From the NCBI GenBank assembly GCA_025458165.1, contig JALOTB010000074.1, positions 1 through 38,896 on the forward strand: DNA of 38,896 bases, written 5' to 3'. The DNA is from Chromatiaceae bacterium (GTDB taxonomy: Bacteria; Pseudomonadota; Gammaproteobacteria; Chromatiales; Chromatiaceae). Under the pieces are notes generated by a model. That model made no database searches, was not told the DNA's origin, and saw only the letters and a program-made list of their open reading frames with translations. This document shows, in pieces, positions 16,338-23,942 of the stretch (its first letter is position 1; every line of letters starts with the position of its first letter). The position numbers were made by a program, and so were the translations under genes.

Positions 16338-17491
16338 GTCATGCGCACCCCGAGGGATTCGGCGAACTTGTTGAAGGTATCTCCGCGCAGTCCGGTGAGC
16401 CGGTAGGCGTCCCGGTATAGGAGGCGACCCTCCTTGGTTGCCCGCGCGACCGCAGTACCGAAGCGTTCGCCGATACGTACGTTCTGGCTGTTCCAGAAGC
16501 TACCGCCTGGTTCCTTGGAACTTCTGTTACGGCGCTCGTCGGCCTCGTAGTCGCGGTAGAAGGCGAAGTAGCCAGAGCGGGAGATTAGGCCGAGATCGGC
16601 CGCCCGGCGAGCCGCCACTATCGGGCTCACCTTGAAGCGGCGTGCGAGGAATTGGTAGGGCTCTACCGCGGCCTCGGCCTCGGACCAACAGCCGCGCAGC
16701 TCCGCGGCAGGAACGAGCAGCTCGGCGGCGGCGGCATTGCAGTGGCGCTCCTCCGGCGCGTCGGAAGGCTCCAGCATCTCCAAGTTCGCCACCCCGTCAC
16801 TTCCGAGCCACAGATGGGCCGCCTCGTGGGCCATCGTGAACATCTGTGCGGCCTTTGCGTCTGCCCCGTTAACGAAGACGAGCGGCGCATAGGCGTCACT
16901 CAGCGCCAACCCGCGAAACTCCCGAACACTGAGCTTGCGGCGGGTGTCGTTCCCGACTATCCCGTTGATGATGATGAGGATGCCCGCCGCCTCGATGCGC
17001 TGGCGAAACTGGCGCAGGGCGTCCGTCCAGGTGCCGGAAAGCTGAGCCCAGCCTTGTTCCAAGCCGAGTGTCTCGCGCATTCGTGCGGCGGTTTCCTCGG
17101 GTGGGTCCGTGACCTTGACGCTGCCAACGAACGGGAGTGGCTCCTGGCCCTCCTCGATGAGGTACTCGCGCATCCATGCCTGTCGGCGCTGCATGGTATG
17201 TACCGTATCGATCAGGTCGGGGCTCGGACGAGCGATCGGAGAGTCGGCAAAGGTGCGGAAATCAGGGATGCCGAGGGGCATCGCCGGTGGCTCCTGCAGA
17301 AAGAGGAATCCGAAAGGCGTGTGCGTGACCTTGGCGACGGTCTCCGCCTGCTTGAACCGCAACTCCCCAGTCTGCTCCCAGGCAGCCACCTGATCTGGCT
17401 TGGCCTTTACCTTTTCCGCCAGCAATTCCTGGCTGAGCCCCGCCCGTTCGCGGGCCCAACGCAGAACCTCCGGTCGCAGGCTCAAGTTCAT
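16334..17491 (-). CDS. XRE-ImmA/IrrE protein (HTH plus metallopeptidase), probable antitoxin
   Basis: A 385-residue protein in two parts. The N-terminal XRE helix-turn-helix (about 8-62, ARERAGLSQELLAEKVKAKPDQVAAWEQ) binds DNA. The ImmA/IrrE-type metallopeptidase domain follows, with HEAAH at 222-226 (FTMAHEAAHLWLG) and the downstream EERHCNAAAAELLVP (247-261), which holds the third ligand and a conserved segment of the family. Such proteins act as regulators or antitoxins that can be proteolytic; this one is coupled to the DUF4411 PIN gene. It is the first gene of the defence block and probably represses the shared promoter. No convincing -35/-10 pair was found upstream. Confidence 0.9.
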   Translation of the reverse strand: MNLSLRPEVLRWARERAGLSQELLAEKVKAKPDQVAAWEQTGELRFKQAETVAKVTHTPFGFLFLQEPPAMPLGIPDFRTFADSPIARPSPDLIDTVHTMQRRQAWMREYLIEEGQEPLPFVGSVKVTDPPEETAARMRETLGLEQGWAQLSGTWTDALRQFRQRIEAAGILIIINGIVGNDTRRKLSVREFRGLALSDAYAPLVFVNGADAKAAQMFTMAHEAAHLWLGSDGVANLEMLEPSDAPEERHCNAAAAELLVPAAELRGCWSEAEAAVEPYQFLARRFKVSPIVAARRAADLGLISRSGYFAFYRDYEADERRNRSSKEPGGSFWNSQNVRIGERFGTAVARATKEGRLLYRDAYRLTGLRGDTFNKFAESLGVRMT

Positions 17492-18038
17492 GTCCGGTGC
17501 AGAAAAGGAGTCTGAGAAAATCGTTTGCTATCGATCAGCGAGCCAACCATGCTCAATTACGCCGCGACCCTGGGAGCAGTGGATCGTGGCGCCCCCCTGT
17601 CTGCAGATGCAGCCCTGGGCTAGCCGAGGCCGATGGGGTGGAAGGCGCTCGAAGCGCCCTTGGGACCGCCGGGCCAAACGAAGGTTAACGCAAAATGCGG
17701 GCCCCAGAGCAGGGGTTCGATGGTCAAACCTGTGATGGCGATCCACAAGAACAGCGGGGTGGCGACAGCGGACAGCCCTCCGTCCCCGCGAGCACGGGGC
17801 AATCGCGGGCCCAAGAGGGGCTCGGCTGTATCCTTTCCCGGGCGCCCCCTCGCAAGTTTGCTGCGACCTGGGGCCTGTGGCCCACCCACAACAAGCTCGG
17901 GTCAAGCGCGTCTGCGGCTCCAGGCTTCCGCGGCGAAGCGTAGTCGCTCAGCCGCCGAGTCCATCGTGTTTCATGCTTCGCCCCGGCCCGCGCGGCCGCG
18001 CTCACAGCATCAGCGCCCTCTTTCGGGCTCCGTGCTCG
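17492..18038. other. Mostly non-coding spacer between defence block and replication block
   Basis: About 550 bases separating the two blocks. The only suggestive element is a possible small membrane peptide on the minus strand (17620-17889, listed separately). It should also hold the promoter of the XRE/PIN/hsd block near 17500-17570, but I find no clear consensus. Confidence 0.4.
17620..17889 (-). CDS. Possible small membrane protein (weak)
   Basis: An 89-residue frame whose second half (about residues 42-72) is a hydrophobic, Trp/Pro-containing stretch with LFLWIAITGLTIEPLLWGPH, resembling a small phage membrane protein. The first half is Arg/Pro-rich and looks like non-coding translation, so the true start may lie within the frame. 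No ribosome binding site is evident. It could be a leftover of a phage module. Confidence 0.25.
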   Translation of the reverse strand: MGGPQAPGRSKLARGRPGKDTAEPLLGPRLPRARGDGGLSAVATPLFLWIAITGLTIEPLLWGPHFALTFVWPGGPKGASSAFHPIGLG

Positions 18039-18380
18039 TCAGCCGACGCCGCGGCTCTCCTCCGCCTCGCCCAGGAGCGCCAGCAGCCGCTTGTAGCTCG
18101 CCCGATGGTGGGACTCCGCCCGCAGCACCGATACGACCTGACGATGCAGCTCGGCCGCGTCGATCGGCGGCGCCTCGGGGTCGGTCACGGCGGGATCGAG
18201 CCTGATCGCCGCCAACTCCTCTCGCAACCCCTCGGTCGGCATCCCGGCATGCTCGTGCACATAGAGGTGCAGCAGGAGGTCAAGGCGCCGCTCCAAAACC
18301 TCGTCCGGCAGGTCATGCAGGGTCCCCTTTGGTGCCGCCTGTTCCAGTCGCTCGATGCGGGTGCGCAGGGCGACGGTCAC
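18039..18380 (-). CDS. Small helical protein of the phage-like module
   Basis: A 113-residue protein of no recognised family. It begins MTVALRTRIERLEQAAPKG, a short coiled-coil segment, and is helical and acidic throughout. The GTG start at 18380 overlaps the stop of the preceding gene (GTGA), the same arrangement seen throughout this module, which supports it as real. It is the last gene of the block. Similar short coiled-coil proteins follow DUF5681-like genes in phages and prophages, but the function is not known. Confidence 0.65.
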   Translation of the reverse strand: MTVALRTRIERLEQAAPKGTLHDLPDEVLERRLDLLLHLYVHEHAGMPTEGLREELAAIRLDPAVTDPEAPPIDAAELHRQVVSVLRAESHHRASYKRLLALLGEAEESRGVG

Positions 18381-18736
18381 TGTCGGTTCTCCAGGGCCTC
18401 GATCCGCTTGACCAGCTCATCGGTTTCAATGACGCGGCCCAGGGCGCTCAGTGCGAGTAGCAGCTTCGAGCCTTGATCCGGGGTGATCTCACCGCTTCCG
18501 AGCGCCGCCAGGATCTCCCTTCCGGGCTGCCCCAGCCCCTCGGACAGCGCCAGGGGCGTCGGCTGATCCACCGGGCGCAAGGCCGGGAGCGCGCGATCCA
18601 GCAGGAGCTTGGCCGCCGAGGTGTCGCCGCCCTTTGCCTCGCTCACCAGCGCCTCGATGATGTCGGGCTCGCCTGTTCTTAACAGGAAAGTGGGGAGCGG
18701 ACCCGCCCTCCCGGACGATGGCCGCGAAGGCCGCAA
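18377..18736 (-). CDS. DUF5681-like phage protein, probably N-terminally truncated
   Basis: A 119-residue frame. From about residue 18 it reads LLRTGEPDIIEALVSEAKGGDTSAAKLLLDRALPAL. Later come SGEITPDQGSKLLLAL and a final coiled-coil ETDELVKRIEALENRQ. This matches the C-terminal two thirds of small phage proteins of the DUF5681 kind, which may include small-terminase-like proteins. The usual basic N-terminal segment is missing, and the first 17 residues (TTG start) look like out-of-frame translation of the upstream nuclease gene. I think a deletion near 18680-18700 joined the two genes. The product assignment is tentative. Confidence 0.5.
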   Translation of the reverse strand: MRPSRPSSGRAGPLPTFLLRTGEPDIIEALVSEAKGGDTSAAKLLLDRALPALRPVDQPTPLALSEGLGQPGREILAALGSGEITPDQGSKLLLALSALGRVIETDELVKRIEALENRQ

Positions 18737-19118
18737 CCGACAAGGTCACGGTCCCGTCCAGCCCGTCCCCATCAGGCAGCCCCGGCCAGAGCGCAGCGAG
18801 CGGCAGGACAACACGCCAGCCCTCGCGGTTCTCGCGGTAGCACAGACAGGGCATGAGCCCTACGCGCTCCGCCTGGGCGCAGGACTGCGCCCACCAGCCC
18901 TTGAGCAGGTAAGGGGTGGCCCGACTGTGCCGCTTGACCTCGAAGGCGTAGCGGGCGAGTGAGCGGGCGACGGGGCCGGTCGCATCCGGGTCCGGGATCA
19001 GGTCGTGACCGCCGCGCCGGGACTGCTCCAGGTTGCGCACCATCCGAACGCCAAGCGCCTCGTGGAGCTGGCGCACCAGCTCGCGCTCGCCGTCGGCACC
19101 TTTGCGCCGGCTGTTCAC
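18489..19118 (-). CDS. PD-(D/E)XK endonuclease (Holliday junction resolvase-like), C-terminus probably aberrant
   Basis: A 209-residue frame of which the first 140 or so residues look real. Motifs are GADGERELVRQLHEALG with Glu12, RRGGHDLIP with Asp39 and YAFEVKRHS with Glu60-Val-Lys62, the arrangement of phage PD-(D/E)XK resolvase-like nucleases. After about residue 145 the translation runs out of frame through the DUF5681-like gene and becomes Gly/Arg-rich, so the native stop seems lost. The GTG start overlaps the helicase stop (GTGA at 19115-19118). In this module it would process recombination or replication intermediates. Nuclease function is inferred from the motif. Confidence 0.75.
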   Translation of the reverse strand: MNSRRKGADGERELVRQLHEALGVRMVRNLEQSRRGGHDLIPDPDATGPVARSLARYAFEVKRHSRATPYLLKGWWAQSCAQAERVGLMPCLCYRENREGWRVVLPLAALWPGLPDGDGLDGTVTLSVAAFAAIVREGGSAPHFPVKNRRARHHRGAGERGKGRRHLGGQAPAGSRAPGLAPGGSADAPGAVRGAGAARKGDPGGARKR

Positions 19119-20581
19119 GCCGACCTCCGATGCGCGCTGCGGATGTAGTAGCTCCTGATCCAGCGGGCTTGCTCATAGGTCGGCTCGACCCCGACATCGG
19201 CGCGCCAGCCCCAGGCCGGCTTCTCGCCGAACTTGGCCTGGTAGGCGTAGTAGGCCCAGCCGCGCTTGTGCCCGCGCAGGTCGGCGTTCCACAGAAACGC
19301 GCGATACCACCTTCGCTTGGCCTGCGGGGTGTGAGGCTCCTCGACCGCGTCGACCCCATACGCGACGAGCTGACCGTCGCGGTAGAGGACCTCGCTGGTC
19401 CGGGTCGGCCGGTCGATACCGCAGGACGGGCAGACCCGCTGATCGGGCTCGATCACCGCGTCGCAGCTCCCGCAGGTCACCAGCCGGGCCTGCTTGCGCT
19501 TGGCCGATGCCGTCGCGTGCTCGCCCTGACCGAGGTCGGGAACGGCGAAGTGATGGGGCAGGCCGAAGCGGATGGTGTTGCCCGCGTGGTCGAGGATGAT
19601 GGCGTCGGTCTTGCCCTCGGCCGGGCGGATCAGGCGCCCCTGCTGCTGCATGTGCAGGGCTTCCGACAGGGTCGGACGGGCGAGGATGCCGCAGGCCGCA
19701 TCGGGCACGTCAAAGCCGATGCCGAGCACGTTGACCGAGCTTAAGACCAGGATGTCACCCGCGCGGAAGCCGGCGATGATCGCCTTGCGTGTGTCCTTGG
19801 GGGTGTAGGCGTCGAGGTGCGCCGCACTGACCCCCTCGGCGAGGAAGTCGTCGATGATGGACTTCGAGTGCGCGATGTTGACCGCGAAGACCAGGGTGGG
19901 TCGGCCCTCGGCCTTCTCCTGCCAGGTGGTGATGATGTCGCCGACCAGCTCCTTGCTGTTCAGCGCCCGTTCGAGGTCCCGCTCGACGAACTCCCCGCGG
20001 CGGATGGCAACCTCGGCGAGCACCGCTTGGAGCTTGGCGGCGGCCGGGCAGAAGGCGCGTACGGGCACCAGGAAGCCCTGCTCGGTCAGCCAGGCGACGG
20101 TCGGGCCGCGCACTAGGTTGGTGAAGTGCTTGCCCAGATCCGGGCGCAGCGGGGTGGCCGACAGGCCGATGAACGGCACCCGGTCCCAGGCCTGCATCAG
20201 CTCGATGTGGGCCTTGTGCAGGATGTGGGCCTCGTCGATCACCACGAAGCCGGCGGGCGGGGCACCGCGCGAGCGCACGGTCTGGACCGAAGCGACGATG
20301 ACCTCGTCGTCGGGGCGGCGGGACGTGTTCTCGCCCTGCATGACCCCCACCCGCAGGCCGATGGCCTCAAGGTGGCGGGCGGCCTGCTCGACCAGCTCGA
20401 TGCGGTCGACGATGAACATGCTCCGGTGCCCGTTGCGGGCGGCCCGGTGGATGATGTGCGAGGCGACCACCGTCTTACCCGACCCGGTCGGCATGGCGAG
20501 CATCTGCCGGAGGTGCCCGGCCATCAGACCGCGGCGCAGCTCGTCGACGATGTCCTGCTGGAAGTCGCGCAGCTCGATCAT
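19115..20581 (-). CDS. SF2 DEAD/DEAH helicase of phage type
   Basis: A 488-residue helicase. Motifs in order: RDFQQDIVDELR (Q-motif region), MPTGSGKT (30-37), VIDEAHILHKAH with DEAH at 116-119, GLSATPLR (139-146), and in domain 2 VLSSVNVLGIGFDVP and MQQQGRLIRP. A zinc ribbon CGSC...CPSCG lies near residues 375-395, followed by an extra C-terminal domain with aromatic-rich YYAYQAKFG. The ATG at 20581 follows GGGAGGAGCAGGC and overlaps a TGA that ends an alternative frame of the preceding gene. Related helicases occur in the replication blocks of prophages and satellites, often next to primase-like proteins as here. Confidence 0.92.
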   Translation of the reverse strand: MIELRDFQQDIVDELRRGLMAGHLRQMLAMPTGSGKTVVASHIIHRAARNGHRSMFIVDRIELVEQAARHLEAIGLRVGVMQGENTSRRPDDEVIVASVQTVRSRGAPPAGFVVIDEAHILHKAHIELMQAWDRVPFIGLSATPLRPDLGKHFTNLVRGPTVAWLTEQGFLVPVRAFCPAAAKLQAVLAEVAIRRGEFVERDLERALNSKELVGDIITTWQEKAEGRPTLVFAVNIAHSKSIIDDFLAEGVSAAHLDAYTPKDTRKAIIAGFRAGDILVLSSVNVLGIGFDVPDAACGILARPTLSEALHMQQQGRLIRPAEGKTDAIILDHAGNTIRFGLPHHFAVPDLGQGEHATASAKRKQARLVTCGSCDAVIEPDQRVCPSCGIDRPTRTSEVLYRDGQLVAYGVDAVEEPHTPQAKRRWYRAFLWNADLRGHKRGWAYYAYQAKFGEKPAWGWRADVGVEPTYEQARWIRSYYIRSAHRRSA

Positions 20582-21533
20582 GCCTGCTCCTCCCGGCGGT
20601 ACGCGACCGCACAGAAGGCGTCGGCGTCGCCCAGCGGCCGCCGTTCGCGGGCGAGGGCGTCGAATGCTCCTCCGACCAGGGACAGGTAACGGCGTGCAGG
20701 TGGTCGCGGATGTGGCCCCGATAGAGCCCATGCGCGGCGAACCAGGCGACCACGTCGAGGCTGGCGTAATCACCCCGGCCCGTCGGTGTCGGACTCCCAG
20801 CGGGGCGCTCAGCCGCGGCTGCGGCCGGTCGCGGGGTCTGCTGTCGGGCGTAGTGCTCGGCAAGCCGAGCGATCAGGCGCGGGGGGATCTGCTGCCAGCG
20901 CGGCGGAATGCAGCACGTCGACTCCCGATGCGGTCGCTCCGGGGTATCTGGCCCCTTGCGGTTGATGCTCCCGTACAGCCGCAGGATTCGGCCCGGGTTG
21001 CGCACTGAGGTGTCGAAGGCGACCTCGTTGTCGCCGAACTGCCCGGCGAGGCCGCGGTAGAGGTGTGCGAGCATCTCCCGGGTCTCGGCGTTGTTCGGCA
21101 GGCGCACTCGGTAGAGCGCGTGGTAGCCGTTGCCGGACTTCGCGTGCAGGGGCAGCGGCCAGCCGAGCTTGCCCAGCATGGCCACCAGGGCATTGCGCCG
21201 CTCGAAGGCGGCGGCCAGCTCCTCGTCGGTGGCGCAGACCCCCGTCGGGCGCTCCGGGTCGAGGTCGAAGGGTAGGCGGGTGATCCAAGCGACATCCTCA
21301 TCGCGGATGGGACTGCCCGTCATGCTGTTGGCTACCGGCCTGGGCTTCGGCGCGTTCAGGCTCAAGTACAGGTTCCCGGTACCCGCCCGTGCGCGAGCTT
21401 CCTGCAGCAAGGCGTCGAGGTCGGTGAACCAGCCGGTAGCCCAGCGGCCGCCGTCCTGGTGACGCAGCTCGATCAGGCCGCAGTCGGTCAGTGCCCAGCC
21501 GAGATAGTCGCGAGTGCTGCTGAGCTGGCTCAT
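20475..21533 (-). CDS. Primase-like (prim-pol-type) replication protein, frameshifted at the 3' end
   Basis: The protein reads sensibly from MSQLSSTRDYLGW to about residue 290. It shows features of archaeo-eukaryotic-type primase domains used by phages: PFDLDPERPTG, HAKSGNGYHALYRVRLP and SVRNPGRILRLYGSINRKG. After CPWSEEH (near 20664) the original frame turns Arg/Pro-rich and runs antisense-like into the helicase gene. A neighbouring frame gives a sensible tail, FDALARERRPLGDADAF and on to a TGA at 20578-20580 that overlaps the helicase ATG in the ATGA manner typical of this operon. So the native gene probably ended at 20578, and a small indel or deletion broke it. It may still make a truncated product. 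The start overlaps the upstream stop (21530-21533). Confidence 0.7.
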   Translation of the reverse strand: MSQLSSTRDYLGWALTDCGLIELRHQDGGRWATGWFTDLDALLQEARARAGTGNLYLSLNAPKPRPVANSMTGSPIRDEDVAWITRLPFDLDPERPTGVCATDEELAAAFERRNALVAMLGKLGWPLPLHAKSGNGYHALYRVRLPNNAETREMLAHLYRGLAGQFGDNEVAFDTSVRNPGRILRLYGSINRKGPDTPERPHRESTCCIPPRWQQIPPRLIARLAEHYARQQTPRPAAAAAERPAGSPTPTGRGDYASLDVVAWFAAHGLYRGHIRDHLHAVTCPWSEEHSTPSPANGGRWATPTPSVRSRTAGRSRHDRAARLPAGHRRRAAPRSDGRAPPADARHADRVG

Positions 21534-22114
21534 GCGGCACCTCCCGCCACGGCGCCAAGCAGCGAAGATGCCCCGTCACTGTCGCCATCGCTCTTGCCGC
21601 CGGGGGGCGGTTTCCTCCAAGCAGCAAGGCTAGGAGGGACGGGAAGGGAAGGGCCGGCTTGGGCACCCCCTTGGCATGCCCCTCCCCAAGCCCCTTCCGA
21701 AGGTCCTTCCAGGCTGATGCCGTAGCGCGCGAGGAATGCCCCCAGGAGCTTGGTCTCGGGCAGCCCCAGGAGGTGTTGCCGGATCGACCGGGAGCGGTTG
21801 TCGCTCTCATTCCAGCGCGGCGAGACCTGGTGGGCGAGCATGTTGCAGACCCACACGACTCGGCTGTCGGCGTCATACTGGCAGAAGCCCTCCCGCTCCA
21901 GGTCCAAGACGTGCCCGGCGACCTCGGCCTCGGTCATCTGCAGCTCGCTGGCGGCGAGCGCCAGCGGCAGGTAGTAGATGCCGCTCATGTGGGAGTGCGG
22001 GTTGCTGACCAGGTAGATGGCGACCAGCGCGGTCTCATGGCCGTACCGGCGCAGCACGGCCTGTCCGGTGCCGCCGATCCAGAAGCGCGACTTGAGGATG
22101 CCCGCGTTACGCAT
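21530..22114 (-). CDS. Phage-type replication initiation protein (winged-helix-like N-terminal domain)
   Basis: A 194-residue protein. The N-terminal 110 residues (MRNAGILKSRFWIGGTGQAVLRRYG, IYLVSNPHSHMSGIYYLPLALAASEL, GFCQYDADSRVVWVCNMLAHQ) match small replication proteins of prophages and mobile elements that resemble the DNA-binding part of phage replication organisers. The C-terminal 70 residues are Gly/Pro/Ser-rich linker. The ATG at 22114 has a strong GGAGGTG ribosome binding site six bases away. Its stop overlaps the primase-like start. The role is inferred from position next to primase-like and helicase genes. Confidence 0.7.
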   Translation of the reverse strand: MRNAGILKSRFWIGGTGQAVLRRYGHETALVAIYLVSNPHSHMSGIYYLPLALAASELQMTEAEVAGHVLDLEREGFCQYDADSRVVWVCNMLAHQVSPRWNESDNRSRSIRQHLLGLPETKLLGAFLARYGISLEGPSEGAWGGACQGGAQAGPSLPVPPSLAAWRKPPPGGKSDGDSDGASSLLGAVAGGAA

Positions 22115-22170
22115 GGGGCACCTCCGGGCAAGCTGCGCTAATATTCGGCGTCGCGATGTATGCTGTTGTT

Positions 22171-22205
22171 CTGGCCTCGGTGCCCGTTCTTGGGTCCGAG
22201 GCCAG
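22171..22205. repeat. 10-bp inverted repeat with 15-nt loop
   Basis: CTGGCCTCGG at 22171-22180 pairs perfectly with 22196-22205. It sits in the only sizeable gap of the replication block, between the recT-like stop and the replication-protein start. There is no T-run, so it may be an RNA stabiliser, an attenuator or a binding site rather than a simple terminator. Confidence 0.6.
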
Positions 22206-22222
22206 TCTGCTTCTGGCCCCTT

Positions 22223-22873
22223 TCATTGGTTGCCCCCTCCCTGCCGCGCGAGCCGCTCCTTGAGCCCGAGCACGCCCTTGACCGAGGTCACTTCGCCGGT
22301 CGCGGGGTCGACCTCGATGTCGCGCGCCTCCTCCACCGTCTGCATCCCGAGCAGAAGGTCCGGGGCGTAGAGGCGACCGAAGAAGGTCGCTGCCCGGTAG
22401 CGGAGCATCAGCTCGGGCATCGTCTGCCACTTGCTGCCCTGCTTGCCGTACCAGCCTTCGGCCTTGGCCATCTGGATCGTGACCTTCGGCCCTTCGAGCC
22501 GCTCGCCGGTGGCGCGGTCCTCGGCCCAGGCGAAGCACGACTGCTGCTCGCCCGCGCCCTCGACTACGAACCGAAGGGGTGTGAACCGCCCGCAGGCGTT
22601 GAGCGCCGCGATGATGAACTGCGCCGACCAGGTCGGTTTGCCCTGGACGATGGAGAGGTGCTGCATGACGGCCAGCGGGGGGGCTCCGGTGCGCTGCGCC
22701 AGCTCCAAGGCAATCAGGGTGTTCGCAAGCCCCTTCTCGCCCCGGAACTGCTGAGGCACTAGGTCCGAAGCGCACAGGGCACGGGCCATGCGTTGCGCCA
22801 GCTCGAAGGTGTGTGCATCGGCAAATGCGGGGACCGAAGGGGTCTCGTTGGGTACGGCGATCTCGGTAGACAT
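22223..22873 (-). CDS. recT: RecT-family single-strand annealing protein
   Basis: A 216-residue recombinase of the phage RecT type. Typical segments are RMARALCASDLVPQQF, NTLIALELAQRTGAPPLAVMQHLSIVQGKPTWSAQFIIA, VTIQMAKAEGWYGKQGSKWQTMPELMLRYRAATFFGRLYAPDLL and an ending with a DIEVDPATGE segment. These proteins bind single strands left by a partner exonuclease and anneal them to homologous DNA. The partner is the YqaJ exonuclease just upstream. I chose ATG 22873 because GAGG lies six bases before it. An in-frame GTG at 22885 would overlap the exonuclease stop and add four residues. Confidence 0.85.
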   Translation of the reverse strand: MSTEIAVPNETPSVPAFADAHTFELAQRMARALCASDLVPQQFRGEKGLANTLIALELAQRTGAPPLAVMQHLSIVQGKPTWSAQFIIAALNACGRFTPLRFVVEGAGEQQSCFAWAEDRATGERLEGPKVTIQMAKAEGWYGKQGSKWQTMPELMLRYRAATFFGRLYAPDLLLGMQTVEEARDIEVDPATGEVTSVKGVLGLKERLARQGGGNQ

Positions 22874-22881
22874 GGCGGACC

Positions 22882-23787
22882 TCACTTGAGCCGGAGCACG
22901 CGGTAGGTGCTCTCAGAGCTGAATCGGGCGAAGGTGTCGGGCTCCTCGGTTCTGAGCCGGGTCTGATCGAGCCGGGTCGCCGTCTGGGTCTTCCACGTCG
23001 CCAGCGTGTGCCCGTCGGCGTCGACCAAGGTGGCAGCCTCGCCGAGGTGCTCCTTGATCAGGAACTCGGCGTCCTTCGCCCGGGCGTCCAGCTCCTTCTG
23101 CTGGTGCTTGACAGCCTTGAGGTCGGCGACGGCCTGGGATACCGAGGGGTTGGTCTCGACAGTGCCGCCCGAGTCCTCCCGGAAGAGCAGGGCGAGGTCC
23201 TCGACGGTGGTCGGCGGCGGTGGCATGCGTTTCTCGACGCACTCCTCCCAGAACCAGCGCTCACGCTCGACCAGCATGTCGGCCAGCTCCTGGTCGAAGG
23301 CGACGGGATAGATGCGCAGCTCCTGACCGCCGATCAGGGCGGCGATGTCGGCAGCCCGGTAGCCAGTGGCGAGCAAGTAGTGATGCACCTGCACCAGCCA
23401 GGCATCGGGAACCTCGTCGGTGCCGTCCTTGCCGAGCGAGCGCCCCGGCCAGTAACCGGTGGTCTTGACCTCCAGGAGCTTCCGCTCGCCGACGATCTCC
23501 CGGTCGATGTTGCCGAGCAGCCAGGGCAGGTCCGGGTGATGGACGGTGCGGTTGCGCCGGCGGACCTTGACGCCGGTGCGGCGGGCATATTCCCGAGCGA
23601 CCGCGTCTTCGAGCAGATTGCCCCACAGCACCGCGTTGCGGTCGCGGAGGTCGGGCGGCTCCTGCTCGCCGACCTTCTCCATGTAGACATCCAAGGGTGT
23701 GCGGTAGGGCGACAGACCAAGCGCGGCGGCGGCGTCACTGCCCCCTAAACCATGCCGGCGGGCGTCCTGTTGGGCGGCGGTGAGCAT
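22882..23787 (-). CDS. YqaJ-type viral recombinase exonuclease
   Basis: A 301-residue lambda-exonuclease-like PD-(D/E)XK enzyme that degrades one strand of double-stranded DNA ends to feed RecT. Residues 12-26 (HGLGGSDAAAALGLS) are the GSD-containing opening of the YqaJ family. Glu60 lies in GNLLEDAVAREYARR, Asp95 in LGNIDRE, and Glu106-Val-Lys108 in LLEVKTTGYW. The C-terminal half is a helical arm with KAVKHQQKELDARAKDAEF. The ATG at 23787 follows GGGAGGGC and overlaps the stop of the small gene upstream (TGATG); a longer frame to 23838 lacks family similarity. Exonuclease plus annealase points to phage-style homologous recombination. Confidence 0.9.
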   Translation of the reverse strand: MLTAAQQDARRHGLGGSDAAAALGLSPYRTPLDVYMEKVGEQEPPDLRDRNAVLWGNLLEDAVAREYARRTGVKVRRRNRTVHHPDLPWLLGNIDREIVGERKLLEVKTTGYWPGRSLGKDGTDEVPDAWLVQVHHYLLATGYRAADIAALIGGQELRIYPVAFDQELADMLVERERWFWEECVEKRMPPPPTTVEDLALLFREDSGGTVETNPSVSQAVADLKAVKHQQKELDARAKDAEFLIKEHLGEAATLVDADGHTLATWKTQTATRLDQTRLRTEEPDTFARFSSESTYRVLRLK

Positions 23788-23942
23788 CACACGGCCCTCC
23801 CTTTCGGAATTGCGGCTTCCTGCTTCCGCCGCAGCCACTCCTGTTCGTCGGCTGGGGTCTCGGTGTGGCCGTCAACCCTGGGCGCGGTCGCCGCCCAGCA
23901 GGGCGGGTCCTCCAGAGGAGGCATGGTGGATTCCGTGCTCAT
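23787..23942 (-). CDS. Small protein of the recombination operon
   Basis: A 51-residue protein, MSTESTMPPLEDPPCWAATA continuing to KGRAV. It is kept because it is locked between its neighbours by overlaps on both sides: ATGA with the HTH gene and TGATG with the exonuclease. It ends with a basic helix (DEQEWLRRKQEAAIPKGR). No family is recognised; it could assist the exonuclease or be structural filler for coupling. Confidence 0.6.
   Translation of the reverse strand: MSTESTMPPLEDPPCWAATAPRVDGHTETPADEQEWLRRKQEAAIPKGRAV

Noticed and set aside
22171..22205. Rho-independent terminator after the recT-like gene
   Set aside because: The stem is good but no T-run follows on either strand; kept only as an inverted repeat.
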